A stretch of DNA of 64,000 nucleotides from assembly GCF_000243675.2 (NCBI RefSeq), contig NZ_AHMM02000025.1, positions 1-64,000 of the forward strand. The letters run 5' to 3'. Below, piece after piece: positions 37,165 through 46,415 of this stretch; position 1 is the stretch's first letter; every line of letters starts with the position of its first letter. Origin of the DNA: Leptospira inadai serovar Lyme str. 10. GTDB lineage: Bacteria > Spirochaetota > Leptospiria > Leptospirales > Leptospiraceae. The position numbers and the translations under genes are program-made. The notes under the pieces were generated by a model. It was not told the DNA's origin and did not search any database. It saw only the letters and a list, made by a program, of their open reading frames with translations.

Positions 37165-38886
37165 ATGGTCCGTATGGATTCGGCCCGCAGTTCTTCTACG
37201 ATTTCTATTAGAAAAATGGAAAACCCGAGTACGCCAAAAAAAGGCAAGAAAACACCCCGCACAAAGAAAACGGATCCGGATTGGTGGAAGAACGCGGTCA
37301 TTTATCAGATATATCCTAGAAGTTTCCGCGATGCGAACGGAGACGGCATCGGAGACTTGGAAGGAATCATCCAAAAGTTAGATTATTTAAACGACGGGAC
37401 TCCAAATTCGTTGGGAATCGATGCCATTTGGTTGTCTCCGATTTATCCGTCTCCGATGTACGATTTCGGATATGATATCTCGGACTACGATAATATAGAT
37501 CCGATTTTTGGGGACCTGGAAACATTCAAACGTCTTTTAAAGGAAGCGCATAAGAGAAAGATCCGAATCATCATGGATCTTGTCGCGAATCACACTTCGC
37601 ATCTTCATCCTTGGTTTATCGAATCTAGATCATCCAAAAATAATCCGAAACGAGATTGGTATATATGGAAAGACCCGGATAAAGGAGGTCCACCCAATAA
37701 TTGGATGGGAACTTTCGGCGGTAAGGCATGGGCTTTCGACCCGGAGACCGAGCAATATTACTATCATTCCTTTTTAACCGAACAACCCGATTTGAATTGG
37801 CGAAATCCGGAAGTGAAAAAAGCGATTTTTGGAATGGTTAAGAATTGGTTGGATCTCGGGGTCGACGGTTTTCGACTGGATGTGGTAAATCTCTTCGTCA
37901 AAGATTCCGAGTTTCGGAGTAATCCTCGTAAGAGATGGATTGCAAGACCGTTCGATCAGCAGGATCATCTTTACGATCGGGACAGACCCGAAATGCACGG
38001 CATCCTAAAGGATCTTCGCAAGTTGTTGGATTCTTACGGAGATAGAATGTCCGTAGGTGAAGTGATGATGGAGCCTCCCGGGACAAGCGTACTGCCCGCT
38101 TCATATTACGGAGACAAGGGCGATGAGCTGCACATGGCTTTCAACTTCGCGTTCTTTCATACTCCTTGGAAAGCGGAAAGATTTAGGGACGTGATTAAGG
38201 AATGGGAGAGGTGTTTGCGCGATAGAGGTTGGCCTAATTATACTTTAAGCAATCATGATTTTCGTCGACACATCACAAGATATTCCAAGGGATCCGAAAC
38301 GATCTCTCGAGCGAAAATCGCGGCGTTAATGCTATTAACGTTACGCGGAACTCCGTTTTTATATTACGGAGAAGAGCTCGGGATGAAGGATGAAAGAGTT
38401 CCCAAAGATAGAATCCAAGATCCGGTCGGGAAGCGTTATTGGCCTTTTTATCCGAGCCGGGACAATTGCAGACTACCGATGTGTTGGTCTTCCGATAAAA
38501 ACGGGGGATTCGGCATTGCGGATCCGTGGTTGCCGGTTTTTTCCCAGTACGAAACGATTAACGTGGAAACTCAATCTAGAAACGTTGATAGCCTTTTGAA
38601 CTTTTATAGAAAATTAATATGGCTTCGTAAAGGCAACGAAGTGTTACGAAAAGGAAGTCTTTCCTTGGATTACGATTCTCCTCCCGGCGTTTTACAATAT
38701 ACTCGGGAACACGAAAAGAAGAAATGTTTGGTGATCCTAAATTTCGAGAACGAACCTAAAAAGATCGTCGCCAATGCGAATCGTACGGCACATGTACTTA
38801 TCTCCACGCATCGCAAACCTGAAAAAATGGAGATACCGGTGGTTTTTGCCGTAGCTCCTTACGAAGGCTTAGTGCTGGAGTATTAA
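37165..38886 (+). CDS. GH13 alpha-glucosidase
   Basis: 573 residues. The barrel starts at WWKNAVIYQIYPRSFRDANG; conserved region I is MDLVANHTS, nucleophile Asp in GVDGFRLDVV, acid/base Glu in SVGEVMMEP and transition-state Asp in LSNHDFRRH. The QIYPRSF and NGDGIGD signatures fit the oligo-1,6-glucosidase/alpha-glucosidase group (EC 3.2.1.20/10). Start may be ATG 37165 or the in-frame ATG at 37216, since the first 40 residues are Lys/Ser-rich. No signal peptide, so cytosolic. It follows glnD by 2 bp, probably cotranscribed. Confidence 0.88.
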   Translation: MVRMDSARSSSTISIRKMENPSTPKKGKKTPRTKKTDPDWWKNAVIYQIYPRSFRDANGDGIGDLEGIIQKLDYLNDGTPNSLGIDAIWLSPIYPSPMYDFGYDISDYDNIDPIFGDLETFKRLLKEAHKRKIRIIMDLVANHTSHLHPWFIESRSSKNNPKRDWYIWKDPDKGGPPNNWMGTFGGKAWAFDPETEQYYYHSFLTEQPDLNWRNPEVKKAIFGMVKNWLDLGVDGFRLDVVNLFVKDSEFRSNPRKRWIARPFDQQDHLYDRDRPEMHGILKDLRKLLDSYGDRMSVGEVMMEPPGTSVLPASYYGDKGDELHMAFNFAFFHTPWKAERFRDVIKEWERCLRDRGWPNYTLSNHDFRRHITRYSKGSETISRAKIAALMLLTLRGTPFLYYGEELGMKDERVPKDRIQDPVGKRYWPFYPSRDNCRLPMCWSSDKNGGFGIADPWLPVFSQYETINVETQSRNVDSLLNFYRKLIWLRKGNEVLRKGSLSLDYDSPPGVLQYTREHEKKKCLVILNFENEPKKIVANANRTAHVLISTHRKPEKMEIPVVFAVAPYEGLVLEY

Positions 38887-39116
38887 ACGAAGTTTCCGTC
38901 GAAATTATTTAGATTTATCCTAACTCGATTTTTTAAATTAGATTCTTTCAAAAGACGATTTTGTTTCGGATCGGGATCCTCGATCCGTTGATTCCTTATC
39001 TAACGTCGTTCATGATCGCGTAATGTCATGAACCTAATCCTTAAAAAAAGAGTGCATATACCGGTTCTCGTCGTAAGATAGGAGTCAGAAATATTTCGAT
39101 TGTTTGGAAATCAACT

Positions 39117-40844
39117 ATGGACTATCCACTTCGTCTTGCGGAAAACCCCGGACTCGCACCTTATGATGTGTCTTCTTACAAAGGAAATCGAGGTAAAAAC
39201 TTTTACGATCTTGATAAAGTATTACAACGAGTCATCGAACGCTACTCCGTAGGCTACGATCCCGCTCATAAAAAGGCCATGGTCGACCATTTGCGCGGCT
39301 ACGGCGAACTTGTGGGCGGAACTTTAGACGAACTTACGGAAGCTTCTCATAAAGAAGGTAAATACGGGGAGATCGTAAAATTCGACCGAGCCGGAAATCG
39401 CATCGATTTGGTCGTTTATTCTCCCGAACAAAAACTTTCCCGGAAAATATCCTATGATTACGGAATTGTAAATTTAGATTTTCATGATGAATGGAAGTTC
39501 CCGTTTACGGATTTACATCGTGTCTCCTTGGCATATTTAGCGAATCAAAACGGAGAAGGAGGGATGACCTGTCCGCTCGCAATGACGGACGGTATGATCA
39601 ATGTCTTGAAAGCGATAGGAACCGAAGAGCAAAAGAAAAAATACCTTCCTCTAGTGGCGGGCAAGGGATCGTCCTCCCATTTTATGGCAGGGCAATATGT
39701 CACCGAGCGAGTCGGTGGAAGTAATGTGGCTGCCAACAGAACGATCGCCCGCAAGGGAGAAAACGGAAAGTGGATTTTAAACGGCGAAAAATGGTTCTGC
39801 TCCAATCCGGGAGATCTTTGGGTAACGACGGCCAAGCTGGAAGGGACGGAAACCATCGGCCTATTTTTGGTTCCTAGAATTAAAGACAACGGAGAGTTAA
39901 ACGGCCATCATATTCTGCGGAAAAAGGATATCATCGGATCCAAGGGTAAGTTGACCGTCGAGATCGTCTACGAAGACGTCGAGGCGGAAACTCTAGGTCG
40001 TCCGGCTCACGGGATAGCAAACTTAATCCGCTACGTTATCCGAACTTCTAGAGTCCATGTTTCCATCGCGGCCGCGGGGATGTCTAGACGAGCCTTCATG
40101 GAAGCTTTGGAATATTCCAGATTCAGAACCGCTTACGGAAAAAAGATCAAGGAATTTTCGGCTTACTCGAGGGAGCTTGCCGAGCTTCGGACCTTATATG
40201 CAGCCCTGGTTTTTCTGATTTATCGAGGGATCGATTGGAGCTCCAAAGGGATTCTCGCCGAACAACTTTCCACCCCCTTGATGAAATACAAATCCTCCTC
40301 TCTCTCTTCTCAAATCACCCACAGAGCTATCATGGCCTTGGGAGGTTCGGGAATTATCGGCGATTATACTTGTCTTCCGAGGCTTCATAACGATTGCATT
40401 ATCAACGAAACTTGGGAAGGAACTCATCTAATCATTACCGATCACGCGTTAGGAGCGATGAATCGAGCCAAAATTCGGGATTCCTTCGTGGCGGAAGTCG
40501 GAAAGAATTTTACTGCGGCAAAAGCGATTTCCGAATTGCAAGAGCTGGCGGAATTCGGTGAGGATTTGTTGTCCAAGTGGGCTAAGAATCTAGAGGAGAG
40601 ACCGAGGGAATGGAAGGAAACTTACAGACTCGACCTCTCCGATCTTGCATTCGGAGCTCTCGCACTTTCCGAATTTTTGGAACAAGCCCTTCACGATCGA
40701 GCCGTAGGAATTAAGAATTCATTATTCGATTCGTTTGCGAAAGGATTTGCAGGTTATCTATTTAGAACTCTTCCCGAGGCTAAAGGAGATTTCGAAAAAT
40801 TCCGTTTAGGATCGGAGGAGATCGCTAGGATCGTCGAGTGGTGA
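39117..40844 (+). CDS. Acyl-CoA dehydrogenase (long, AidB-like)
   Basis: 575 residues. Flavoprotein domain order is intact: middle domain with [30 protein letters not shown] (the usual 'MTExxGGSD' site) and [12 protein letters not shown], then the C-terminal helical domain with [24 protein letters not shown]. Length and the N-terminal 120-residue extension recall AidB/FadE12-type enzymes rather than short-chain dehydrogenases. Acyl substrate unknown. It stands alone with a 230-bp leader (38887-39116) that contains no gene. Confidence 0.85.
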   Translation: MDYPLRLAENPGLAPYDVSSYKGNRGKNFYDLDKVLQRVIERYSVGYDPAHKKAMVDHLRGYGELVGGTLDELTEASHKEGKYGEIVKFDRAGNRIDLVVYSPEQKLSRKISYDYGIVNLDFHDEWKFPFTDLHRVSLAYLANQNGEGGMTCPLAMTDGMINVLKAIGTEEQKKKYLPLVAGKGSSSHFMAGQYVTERVGGSNVAANRTIARKGENGKWILNGEKWFCSNPGDLWVTTAKLEGTETIGLFLVPRIKDNGELNGHHILRKKDIIGSKGKLTVEIVYEDVEAETLGRPAHGIANLIRYVIRTSRVHVSIAAAGMSRRAFMEALEYSRFRTAYGKKIKEFSAYSRELAELRTLYAALVFLIYRGIDWSSKGILAEQLSTPLMKYKSSSLSSQITHRAIMALGGSGIIGDYTCLPRLHNDCIINETWEGTHLIITDHALGAMNRAKIRDSFVAEVGKNFTAAKAISELQELAEFGEDLLSKWAKNLEERPREWKETYRLDLSDLAFGALALSEFLEQALHDRAVGIKNSLFDSFAKGFAGYLFRTLPEAKGDFEKFRLGSEEIARIVEW

Positions 40845-40864
40845 ATTATAATATTAGAAAGTTT

Positions 40865-40902
40865 AGAGGTTCCGTTCCTTTCTTCAATCGGAACAGCGCC
40901 TC
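40865..40902. terminator. Possible bidirectional terminator
   Basis: GAGG and GTTCC pair with GGAAC and CCTC around a loop rich in T, between convergent genes. The stem is imperfect. Confidence 0.35.
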
Positions 40903-40954
40903 TAAAACATAAAATCTTCGGTAAGTTCTCCGTCCGCAATCGAGCGAAACGGAC

Positions 40955-41272
40955 TTACGCAAGCTTTGGCCCGAAGACTTTTTCCATCTGAGCCTGAGGA
41001 ATCGCGCCGACTACTTTTTCCGAGATTTGACCGGCTTTGAAAAGCATCAAGGTCGGAACGGATAAGATTCCGTATTTTTGCGCGATATCGGGTTGTTCGT
41101 CGATATCGACTTTTACTACGGTAACTTTCCCTTTATGGGACTGGGCAAATTTCTCCAATTCCGGCGCGACCATCTTACACGGACCGCACCAGGTAGCCCA
41201 AAAGTCTACCAATATGGGCTTATCATGGGTTTTGAGAAGTTCTTCGAATGAGCCTGGTAAAGTGTTTTCCAT
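40955..41272 (-). CDS. trxA: Thioredoxin
   Basis: 105 residues, full length. Active site FWATWCGPCKMVAP, and the cis-Pro loop GILSVPTLMLFKAG. Cytoplasmic reductant for ribonucleotide reductase, methionine sulfoxide reductases and the inner face of DsbD-type proteins. Start is ATG 41272. Monocistronic; a TIGR01777-family gene lies upstream on the same strand. Confidence 0.95.
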   Translation of the reverse strand: MENTLPGSFEELLKTHDKPILVDFWATWCGPCKMVAPELEKFAQSHKGKVTVVKVDIDEQPDIAQKYGILSVPTLMLFKAGQISEKVVGAIPQAQMEKVFGPKLA

Positions 41273-41342
41273 ATTTATTAGACTTAGAAGGGTTCTAAGT
41301 GGAAATCGATTTTCCGATTTTCTCCCGGACTAAAAGCGGAAT

Positions 41343-42254
41343 TCAACCCAATAGGCTTCGTAAAGCTCCTTCTAAATTCGGGTATCGAAACTTATAGCCT
41401 AGCTCCAGCAAACGCTTGGGAATCACTCTTTGTCCGTGGGTTGCCACTTGCGCTCCGTCTCCGAAAGCAAGTTTGAGAGCGAAGGAAGGGATTCGGGTAA
41501 AGGAAGGACGATTGAGTGTTCTGCCTAACGCCTTGCTGAATTGTTCGTTCGATATGGGTTCGGGAGAAACCAAATTGAAGGGCCCGATCGCTTCCGGTCT
41601 TTTTAACAGAAATAGCACGATGGAGAGCAGATCTTCGATATGAATCCAGGAAAGAATTTGGTTTCCGGATCCGATGGGACCTCCTGCAAAAAGACGGAAT
41701 GCCGGAAGCAGAGAAGCCAAGGCTCCGCCTTCCGTCGAAAGAACGACTCCGATTCTTAAAAGTACCGTTCGAATCCCGGATTTTTCCGCTTCCAAGGCTT
41801 CTTTTTCCCAGGCTTGGCAGAGATCGCTGAGTTCGTCTTGAGCGGCAGGAGTGGATTCGTCGAAAGGAGGCGTAGACGATTCGAAGGAACCGTAAAAGCC
41901 GATTGCGGACGCATTCAATAAAGTTTTCGGTCCGACTTCGCCTAACGAAGATAAAACGGAAACTAGATCTCTAGTGTAATCGATTCGGGAGGTTCGAATT
42001 TTTTTCTTGTATTCTTCGGTCCAGCGATTTCCCGCAATCGGTTCGCCCGCTAAATTGATGAGGACGTCGACTCCCTCCAAATCGATTCGGGTCGGGAGGG
42101 GACCGATACGAACGTCCCATTCGGAAGTTCTTTGTAATCGATAGGGAAGTTTTCCGCTACGACTAAAAAGGCGCACCTGGTATCCTTCTGCCCGAAGTCG
42201 AAGTGCAAGCAAAGATCCGATGAGTCCGGTCCCGCCGGAAATACCGATAAGCAT
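41343..42254 (-). CDS. TIGR01777-family NAD-dependent epimerase (YfcH/SulA-like)
   Basis: 303 residues. Rossmann nucleotide motif GISGGTGLIGSLLA, then DVLINLAGEPIAGNRW, KTLLNASAIGFYGS, AWEKEALEAEKSGIRTVLLR and the C-terminal DUF1731-type tail HGQRVIPKRLLELGYKFRYP. This order is diagnostic of the TIGR01777 family of epimerase-like proteins whose reaction is unknown. Sequence otherwise complete. It lies 70 bp upstream of trxA on the same strand. Confidence 0.88.
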   Translation of the reverse strand: MLIGISGGTGLIGSLLALRLRAEGYQVRLFSRSGKLPYRLQRTSEWDVRIGPLPTRIDLEGVDVLINLAGEPIAGNRWTEEYKKKIRTSRIDYTRDLVSVLSSLGEVGPKTLLNASAIGFYGSFESSTPPFDESTPAAQDELSDLCQAWEKEALEAEKSGIRTVLLRIGVVLSTEGGALASLLPAFRLFAGGPIGSGNQILSWIHIEDLLSIVLFLLKRPEAIGPFNLVSPEPISNEQFSKALGRTLNRPSFTRIPSFALKLAFGDGAQVATHGQRVIPKRLLELGYKFRYPNLEGALRSLLG

Positions 42255-42416
42255 AGATTTGTTCCGCCCTTAGATCCTATTTTTGGAAAAACTAAAAAAC
42301 TTTTTTCCTGAGACGTTGAGGAGCATAATCCGGCATAGGTTCCTATCCGACAAGAACAAAGGAAATCCTTCTTGCTCTTAACGGAATCTTCGCATACCTT
42401 GAACTGGAGATCCGGA

Positions 42417-43019
42417 ATGAGACCTAAATCTTTGCCAAAATTAATCGCGTTTGCCTTTCCTTCCGCCATACTTCTCGCAAACTTCTATCTATTTTCGACG
42501 ACCGAACATAAAATCGAAGAGTATAAAAACGAACCCCCTTTTTTACGTTTTGATTTCACCGACTCTTACTTGGAGGATCGATCCTCTCAAGCGTTTCATT
42601 TAGCGGACGGCAAGGATTCGACGGAGTGGAAAAAATTACGGCCTTCTTCCCGCTCTATGGACTTCGACGTGGAACTGAGACTTTCTCATAGGTTACGGAA
42701 CGGGGTTTATATTCCTTCGCATTGGAAGGAAATTATCGTAAAGGCATGCTCCAAGAAAGCTCCGAAGTTAGAGTTCAAAATATTTTTGCGGGAAGCGATC
42801 AACGTGGACAAGGAGTCCCGCCTACCGAACGATAGTATCTATGTATCGCAAACTCTCGATTTCGGCAAATCGGAAGAAATTCGTTTTCCTCTGACGAAAA
42901 AATTCGACCCGGTGCCTGCAAAAGATTATCCGAAGGGGATTATTATCTGGTCCGTCGAAGGTACGTTTCAAGGAATGGGACCTGAAGCCTGCCTAAAGGA
43001 AATTCAAATTTTAGAGTAG
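42417..43019 (+). CDS. Hypothetical exported or anchored protein
   Basis: 200 residues from ATG 42417, chosen because GGAG lies about 8 nt upstream and it begins a signal or anchor segment (LIAFAFPSAILLANFYLF). A TTG start at 42372 is less likely. The rest is soluble, mixed alpha/beta, with two Cys (KACSKKAP, EACLKEI). No known family. It ends just before dispersed repeat copy E. Confidence 0.55.
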   Translation: MRPKSLPKLIAFAFPSAILLANFYLFSTTEHKIEEYKNEPPFLRFDFTDSYLEDRSSQAFHLADGKDSTEWKKLRPSSRSMDFDVELRLSHRLRNGVYIPSHWKEIIVKACSKKAPKLEFKIFLREAINVDKESRLPNDSIYVSQTLDFGKSEEIRFPLTKKFDPVPAKDYPKGIIIWSVEGTFQGMGPEACLKEIQILE

Positions 43020-43032
43020 AGGGTTGGGCCGA

Positions 43033-43358
43033 GCAGAAGACAGAGGACTGAAGACAGACGCGTTCGCTTTCAGAGGACAGAGGTCAGACGACAGATGCGT
43101 TCGCTTTGCTCACGCTAGACAGTAGCTGCTACTAGTTGGAAATGCTACAGAGGACGGGGGACAATCCACTGATTCCTCACTCCAACATAATTCGTTTTTA
43201 AAAAAATTGTTGTCAGGGTAATAGGAATAATTTTCAGTCCTCAGTCCTCAGTCCTCAGTCCTCAGTCCTCAGTCCTCAGTCCTCAGTCCTCAGTCCTCAG
43301 TCCTCAGTCCTCAGTCCTCTGGAACACGGAATCTCCGCTCATCAATATTCTGTCCTCC
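43033..43358 (+). repeat. Dispersed repeat copy E with central heptamer array
   Basis: Begins with CAGAAGACAGAGGACTGAAG, then GCGTTCGCTTTGCTCACGCT and the truncated core, the A/T-rich block ending in TTGTTGTCAGGG, and a 7-bp array (TCAGTCC) at 43234-43320, about 12.4 copies. After the array a core fragment resumes (CGGAATCTCCGCTCATCAAT) and closes with CTGTCCTCCG. Same design as copy A, but with a different heptamer. It lies between the hypothetical gene and ilvD. Confidence 0.85.
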
Positions 43359-43419
43359 GAAAGATTCTTCCGTCGATTTAAAACTCGACGTCTAAAGTAA
43401 TATCAGGTAGCCGTTACTT

Positions 43420-45315
43420 ATGCCCCAGTATAGATCCCGTACTTCCACTCACGGACGCAATATGGCAGGAGCCAGAGCCCTTTGGCGAGCCACAGGTATG
43501 AAAGAAACCGATTTCGGTAAACCGATCATTGCGATCGCAAATTCCTTCACTCAGTTTGTTCCAGGGCATGTTCACTTGAAAGATTTGGGACAGATGGTCG
43601 CGAGAGAAATCGAAAAAGCGGGCGGAGTCGCTAAGGAATTCAATACGATCGCAGTGGACGACGGTATCGCGATGGGCCATAGTGGAATGCTCTACTCATT
43701 GCCTAGCCGAGACCTAATTGCGGATTCGGTAGAATATATGGTCAACGCTCATACTGCCGACGCGCTTATCTGCATTTCCAACTGCGATAAAATCACTCCC
43801 GGAATGTTAATGGCTGCACTTCGTTTAAACATTCCGACCGTATTCGTATCCGGCGGTCCGATGGAGGCAGGGAAAGTGAATTGGGGCGGCGAAATTCGAA
43901 AATTAGACCTAGTCGATGCTATGGTGGAAGCCGCCAATCCGAACGTAAGCGATGAAGACGTCGCCATGATAGAACGTTCCGCCTGTCCTACCTGTGGTTC
44001 TTGTTCGGGAATGTTCACCGCAAATTCGATGAATTGTCTAACGGAAGCTCTTGGCCTTTCCCTCCCAGGAAACGGATCGACTCTAGCCACTCACTCGGAT
44101 CGTAGGGAGTTGTTTCTGAACGCCGGACGGATTGTAGTAAGTTTAGCGAAGAGATTCTATGAACAAGGAGACGAATCCGTTCTTCCTAGAAATATCGCGA
44201 ACTATAAAGCCTTCCAAAATGCGATGAGCCTGGATGTCGCGATGGGCGGATCCACGAATACGGTTCTTCATATCCTTGCCGCAGCCAACGAAGCGGAACT
44301 CGATTTTACGATGAAGGATATCGACCAAATTTCTCGAAGAGTTCCTTGTGTTTGCAAAGTCGCGCCGGCCACTCAAAAATATCATATGGAAGACGTTCAT
44401 CGTGCCGGCGGCGTGATGGGGATTCTCGCAGAGCTAGACCGAGTCGGTTTAATCAACAGAGATGTGGCTACGATTCACAGCCCTACATTAGGTACCGCTT
44501 TAGAAGAATGGGATATTACACGGCAAAAGTCCGGATCCAAGTCCCACGACTTATTTAGCGCCGCTCCCGGTGGAGTTCCTACTACGGAAGCGTTTTCCCA
44601 GTCAAGACGTTGGCCCAGTCTGGATTTGGATCGAGCTAACGGTTGTATTAGAGATGTGGAGCACGCGTATTCCAAAGACGGGGGACTTGCGGTGCTCTAC
44701 GGCAATCTCGCGCCCGAAGGATGCATCGTTAAGACCGCCGGAGTGGACGAGTCAATCTGGAAATTTACCGGTCGTGCCAGAGTCATGGAAAGTCAGGAAG
44801 AAGCAGTCGCCAAGATTCTAGGAAACGAAGTGGTGGAAGGCGACGTCGTCGTGATTCGATACGAAGGTCCTAAAGGCGGACCGGGAATGCAGGAAATGTT
44901 ATACCCGACTTCTTATTTAAAATCCAAAGGTTTGGGAAAGGCTTGTGCGCTTTTAACGGACGGTCGCTTTTCGGGAGGAACTTCCGGACTTTCCATCGGG
45001 CATGTTTCTCCGGAAGCCGCGGAGGGCGGAGTGATCGGATTAGTTGAAGAAGGTGATGCGATCCAAATCGATATCCCGAACCGGATCATCCGCTTGGTGG
45101 TCGATGAGGAAGAATTATCGAATCGTAGAAACACAATGGACGAAAAGGGTCAGGACGCATGGAAACCTAAATCGAGGAAGCGGCAGGTTTCTCCTGCGTT
45201 AAGAGCGTATGCTGCGATGACGACTTCGGCACATACGGGAGCCGTCCGCGACGTAAGCCAGGTGGAGCGAAAGTTCTCCAAGAGAGAACCCCAACCTGCC
45301 GATGCAATCCGCTAG
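43420..45315 (+). CDS. ilvD: Dihydroxy-acid dehydratase
   Basis: Iron-sulfur enzyme of branched-chain amino acid synthesis. 631 residues; the conserved part ends with [22 protein letters not shown], followed by a 17-residue extension. Cluster and metal residues: [25 protein letters not shown] and [29 protein letters not shown] closes the active site. AGGTAG precedes the ATG at about 12 nt. Directly after its TAG stop the same frame continues into a HipA-like fragment. It is an isolated ilv gene; upstream lies repeat copy E. Confidence 0.93.
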   Translation: MPQYRSRTSTHGRNMAGARALWRATGMKETDFGKPIIAIANSFTQFVPGHVHLKDLGQMVAREIEKAGGVAKEFNTIAVDDGIAMGHSGMLYSLPSRDLIADSVEYMVNAHTADALICISNCDKITPGMLMAALRLNIPTVFVSGGPMEAGKVNWGGEIRKLDLVDAMVEAANPNVSDEDVAMIERSACPTCGSCSGMFTANSMNCLTEALGLSLPGNGSTLATHSDRRELFLNAGRIVVSLAKRFYEQGDESVLPRNIANYKAFQNAMSLDVAMGGSTNTVLHILAAANEAELDFTMKDIDQISRRVPCVCKVAPATQKYHMEDVHRAGGVMGILAELDRVGLINRDVATIHSPTLGTALEEWDITRQKSGSKSHDLFSAAPGGVPTTEAFSQSRRWPSLDLDRANGCIRDVEHAYSKDGGLAVLYGNLAPEGCIVKTAGVDESIWKFTGRARVMESQEEAVAKILGNEVVEGDVVVIRYEGPKGGPGMQEMLYPTSYLKSKGLGKACALLTDGRFSGGTSGLSIGHVSPEAAEGGVIGLVEEGDAIQIDIPNRIIRLVVDEEELSNRRNTMDEKGQDAWKPKSRKRQVSPALRAYAAMTTSAHTGAVRDVSQVERKFSKREPQPADAIR

Positions 45316-45678
45316 GAAGATACGCTAAAGTATTGGTTGATCGATCATGGAGCGGCCCTGGGCTTTCAATACGATTTTTCCCGCCTAACCGAGGATTTAC
45401 CCAAACGTTTTTGGAGTCGTTCAAAGGATCATATCTTTTACGAAAGAGTTCAAATGAATTCTTTCGAAAGGGCTTGTCGCCAAAATTCCAAGATTCTCAC
45501 TTTGGGCGAATTGGAAATCGTAACCGGGGAAGTGCCGGCGGAATTTTTCCAGGAACGGAAGTCTCCGAAATCCCTAAACGAGATCAATCGGACACGGGAA
45601 ATTTTTGCCGTCTACCTATGGAAACGGGTCAAAAGTCTGGAATCCAAAAGAACTTTGACCCAGTTCTTTACGGGATAA
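45316..45678 (+). pseudogene. C-terminal remnant of a HipA-like kinase (HipA_2 type)
   Basis: Immediately after the ilvD stop, in the same frame, the sequence reads EDTLKYWLIDHGAALGFQY and continues for 120 codons to a stop at 45676-45678. WLIDHGAALxF is characteristic of the HipA-like (HipA_2) kinase fold, where this Asp lies in the DxG-like metal position. The N-terminal two-thirds of the protein is missing. A TTG at 45337 could start a 113-residue product, but a functional kinase is unlikely. Most plausibly a gene truncated by deletion upstream. Confidence 0.5.
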
Positions 45679-45744
45679 AAACCCGTTCAATCCTACCAAA
45701 AAAGGCTGGCAATCGGCCGAAATTCCGCGTTTGATTTTAGTACT

Positions 45745-46356
45745 ATGTCGAAAAAGATATCCCTCCCCTCGGCAAGTTCTTCGAACGAGTACCTCGAGTT
45801 TCTAAAGAAAGAAATAGAAAATCCGAACTTCGAAAACTGGCTGGATGAAATTGCGGAGAAGGCCATAGCGGGAGACAAAACGATCTGGAGTTTTTTATAC
45901 CAGGCCGTTAGGGATGCGGATTCGGGAAGACTGTCTTGGGGATTTCATAAGAAATTGCTTTCTGGAATTTTCCATATCTTAGCGCGAATCGGAGATAGCC
46001 AGGCCTATCGTCTCTTAGTAAATTACGTTAAGTCGCTTGATCGAACGATTCCGATCGGAGCTCTCGAATTGATAAGCGATTTGGTTCCTACGTTTCGAGA
46101 GATCGACGTGGATGAAATCCTAAGTATAGCCGCCCTTCCGGATTCTTTGAAATCCGCGTTCGGAGTTCTCGCCTTGTCGCAACTAGTGATAGAAAATCGG
46201 CTTCCTACGGAAAAGAAAGAAGAAGCCAAAAAATTCCTGGAGTCGTATCGGAACGATAATTATTTTCTGGCCGATACGATCGAACGAACTCTCGAATTCA
46301 TGGAAACTCCCGATTCCAATCTGCTTTCCTTTGTGGAAGAGTTAGCGGCAGGTTGA
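45745..46356 (+). CDS. Hypothetical helical protein (HEAT-like)
   Basis: 203 residues, almost all alpha-helical, with repeated helix pairs such as WSFLYQAVRDADSGRLSWGF, YRLLVNYVKSL and FGVLALSQLVIENRL. This recalls HEAT/armadillo-type repeats but no family is certain. No signal peptide. It is followed by a strong hairpin. Function unknown. Confidence 0.6.
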   Translation: MSKKISLPSASSSNEYLEFLKKEIENPNFENWLDEIAEKAIAGDKTIWSFLYQAVRDADSGRLSWGFHKKLLSGIFHILARIGDSQAYRLLVNYVKSLDRTIPIGALELISDLVPTFREIDVDEILSIAALPDSLKSAFGVLALSQLVIENRLPTEKKEEAKKFLESYRNDNYFLADTIERTLEFMETPDSNLLSFVEELAAG

Positions 46357-46362
46357 AATAAG

Positions 46363-46387
46363 AAAGGCGGAACGTGATTCCGCCTTT
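46363..46387. terminator. Bidirectional intrinsic terminator
   Basis: AAAGGCGGAA (46363-46372), five-base loop, TTCCGCCTTT (46378-46387): a perfect 10-bp stem flanked by A and T tracts. It serves both the hypothetical gene (+) and the acyl-CoA dehydrogenase (-), which converge here. Confidence 0.88.
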
Positions 46388-46415
46388 TCGCCTTCGAAAA
46401 AATTCGAATTTCCTT

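Noticed and set aside
45333..45734. Second open frame of 133 codons over the HipA-like remnant
   Set aside because: Alternative frame with poor composition; the other frame carries the WLIDHGAAL motif.
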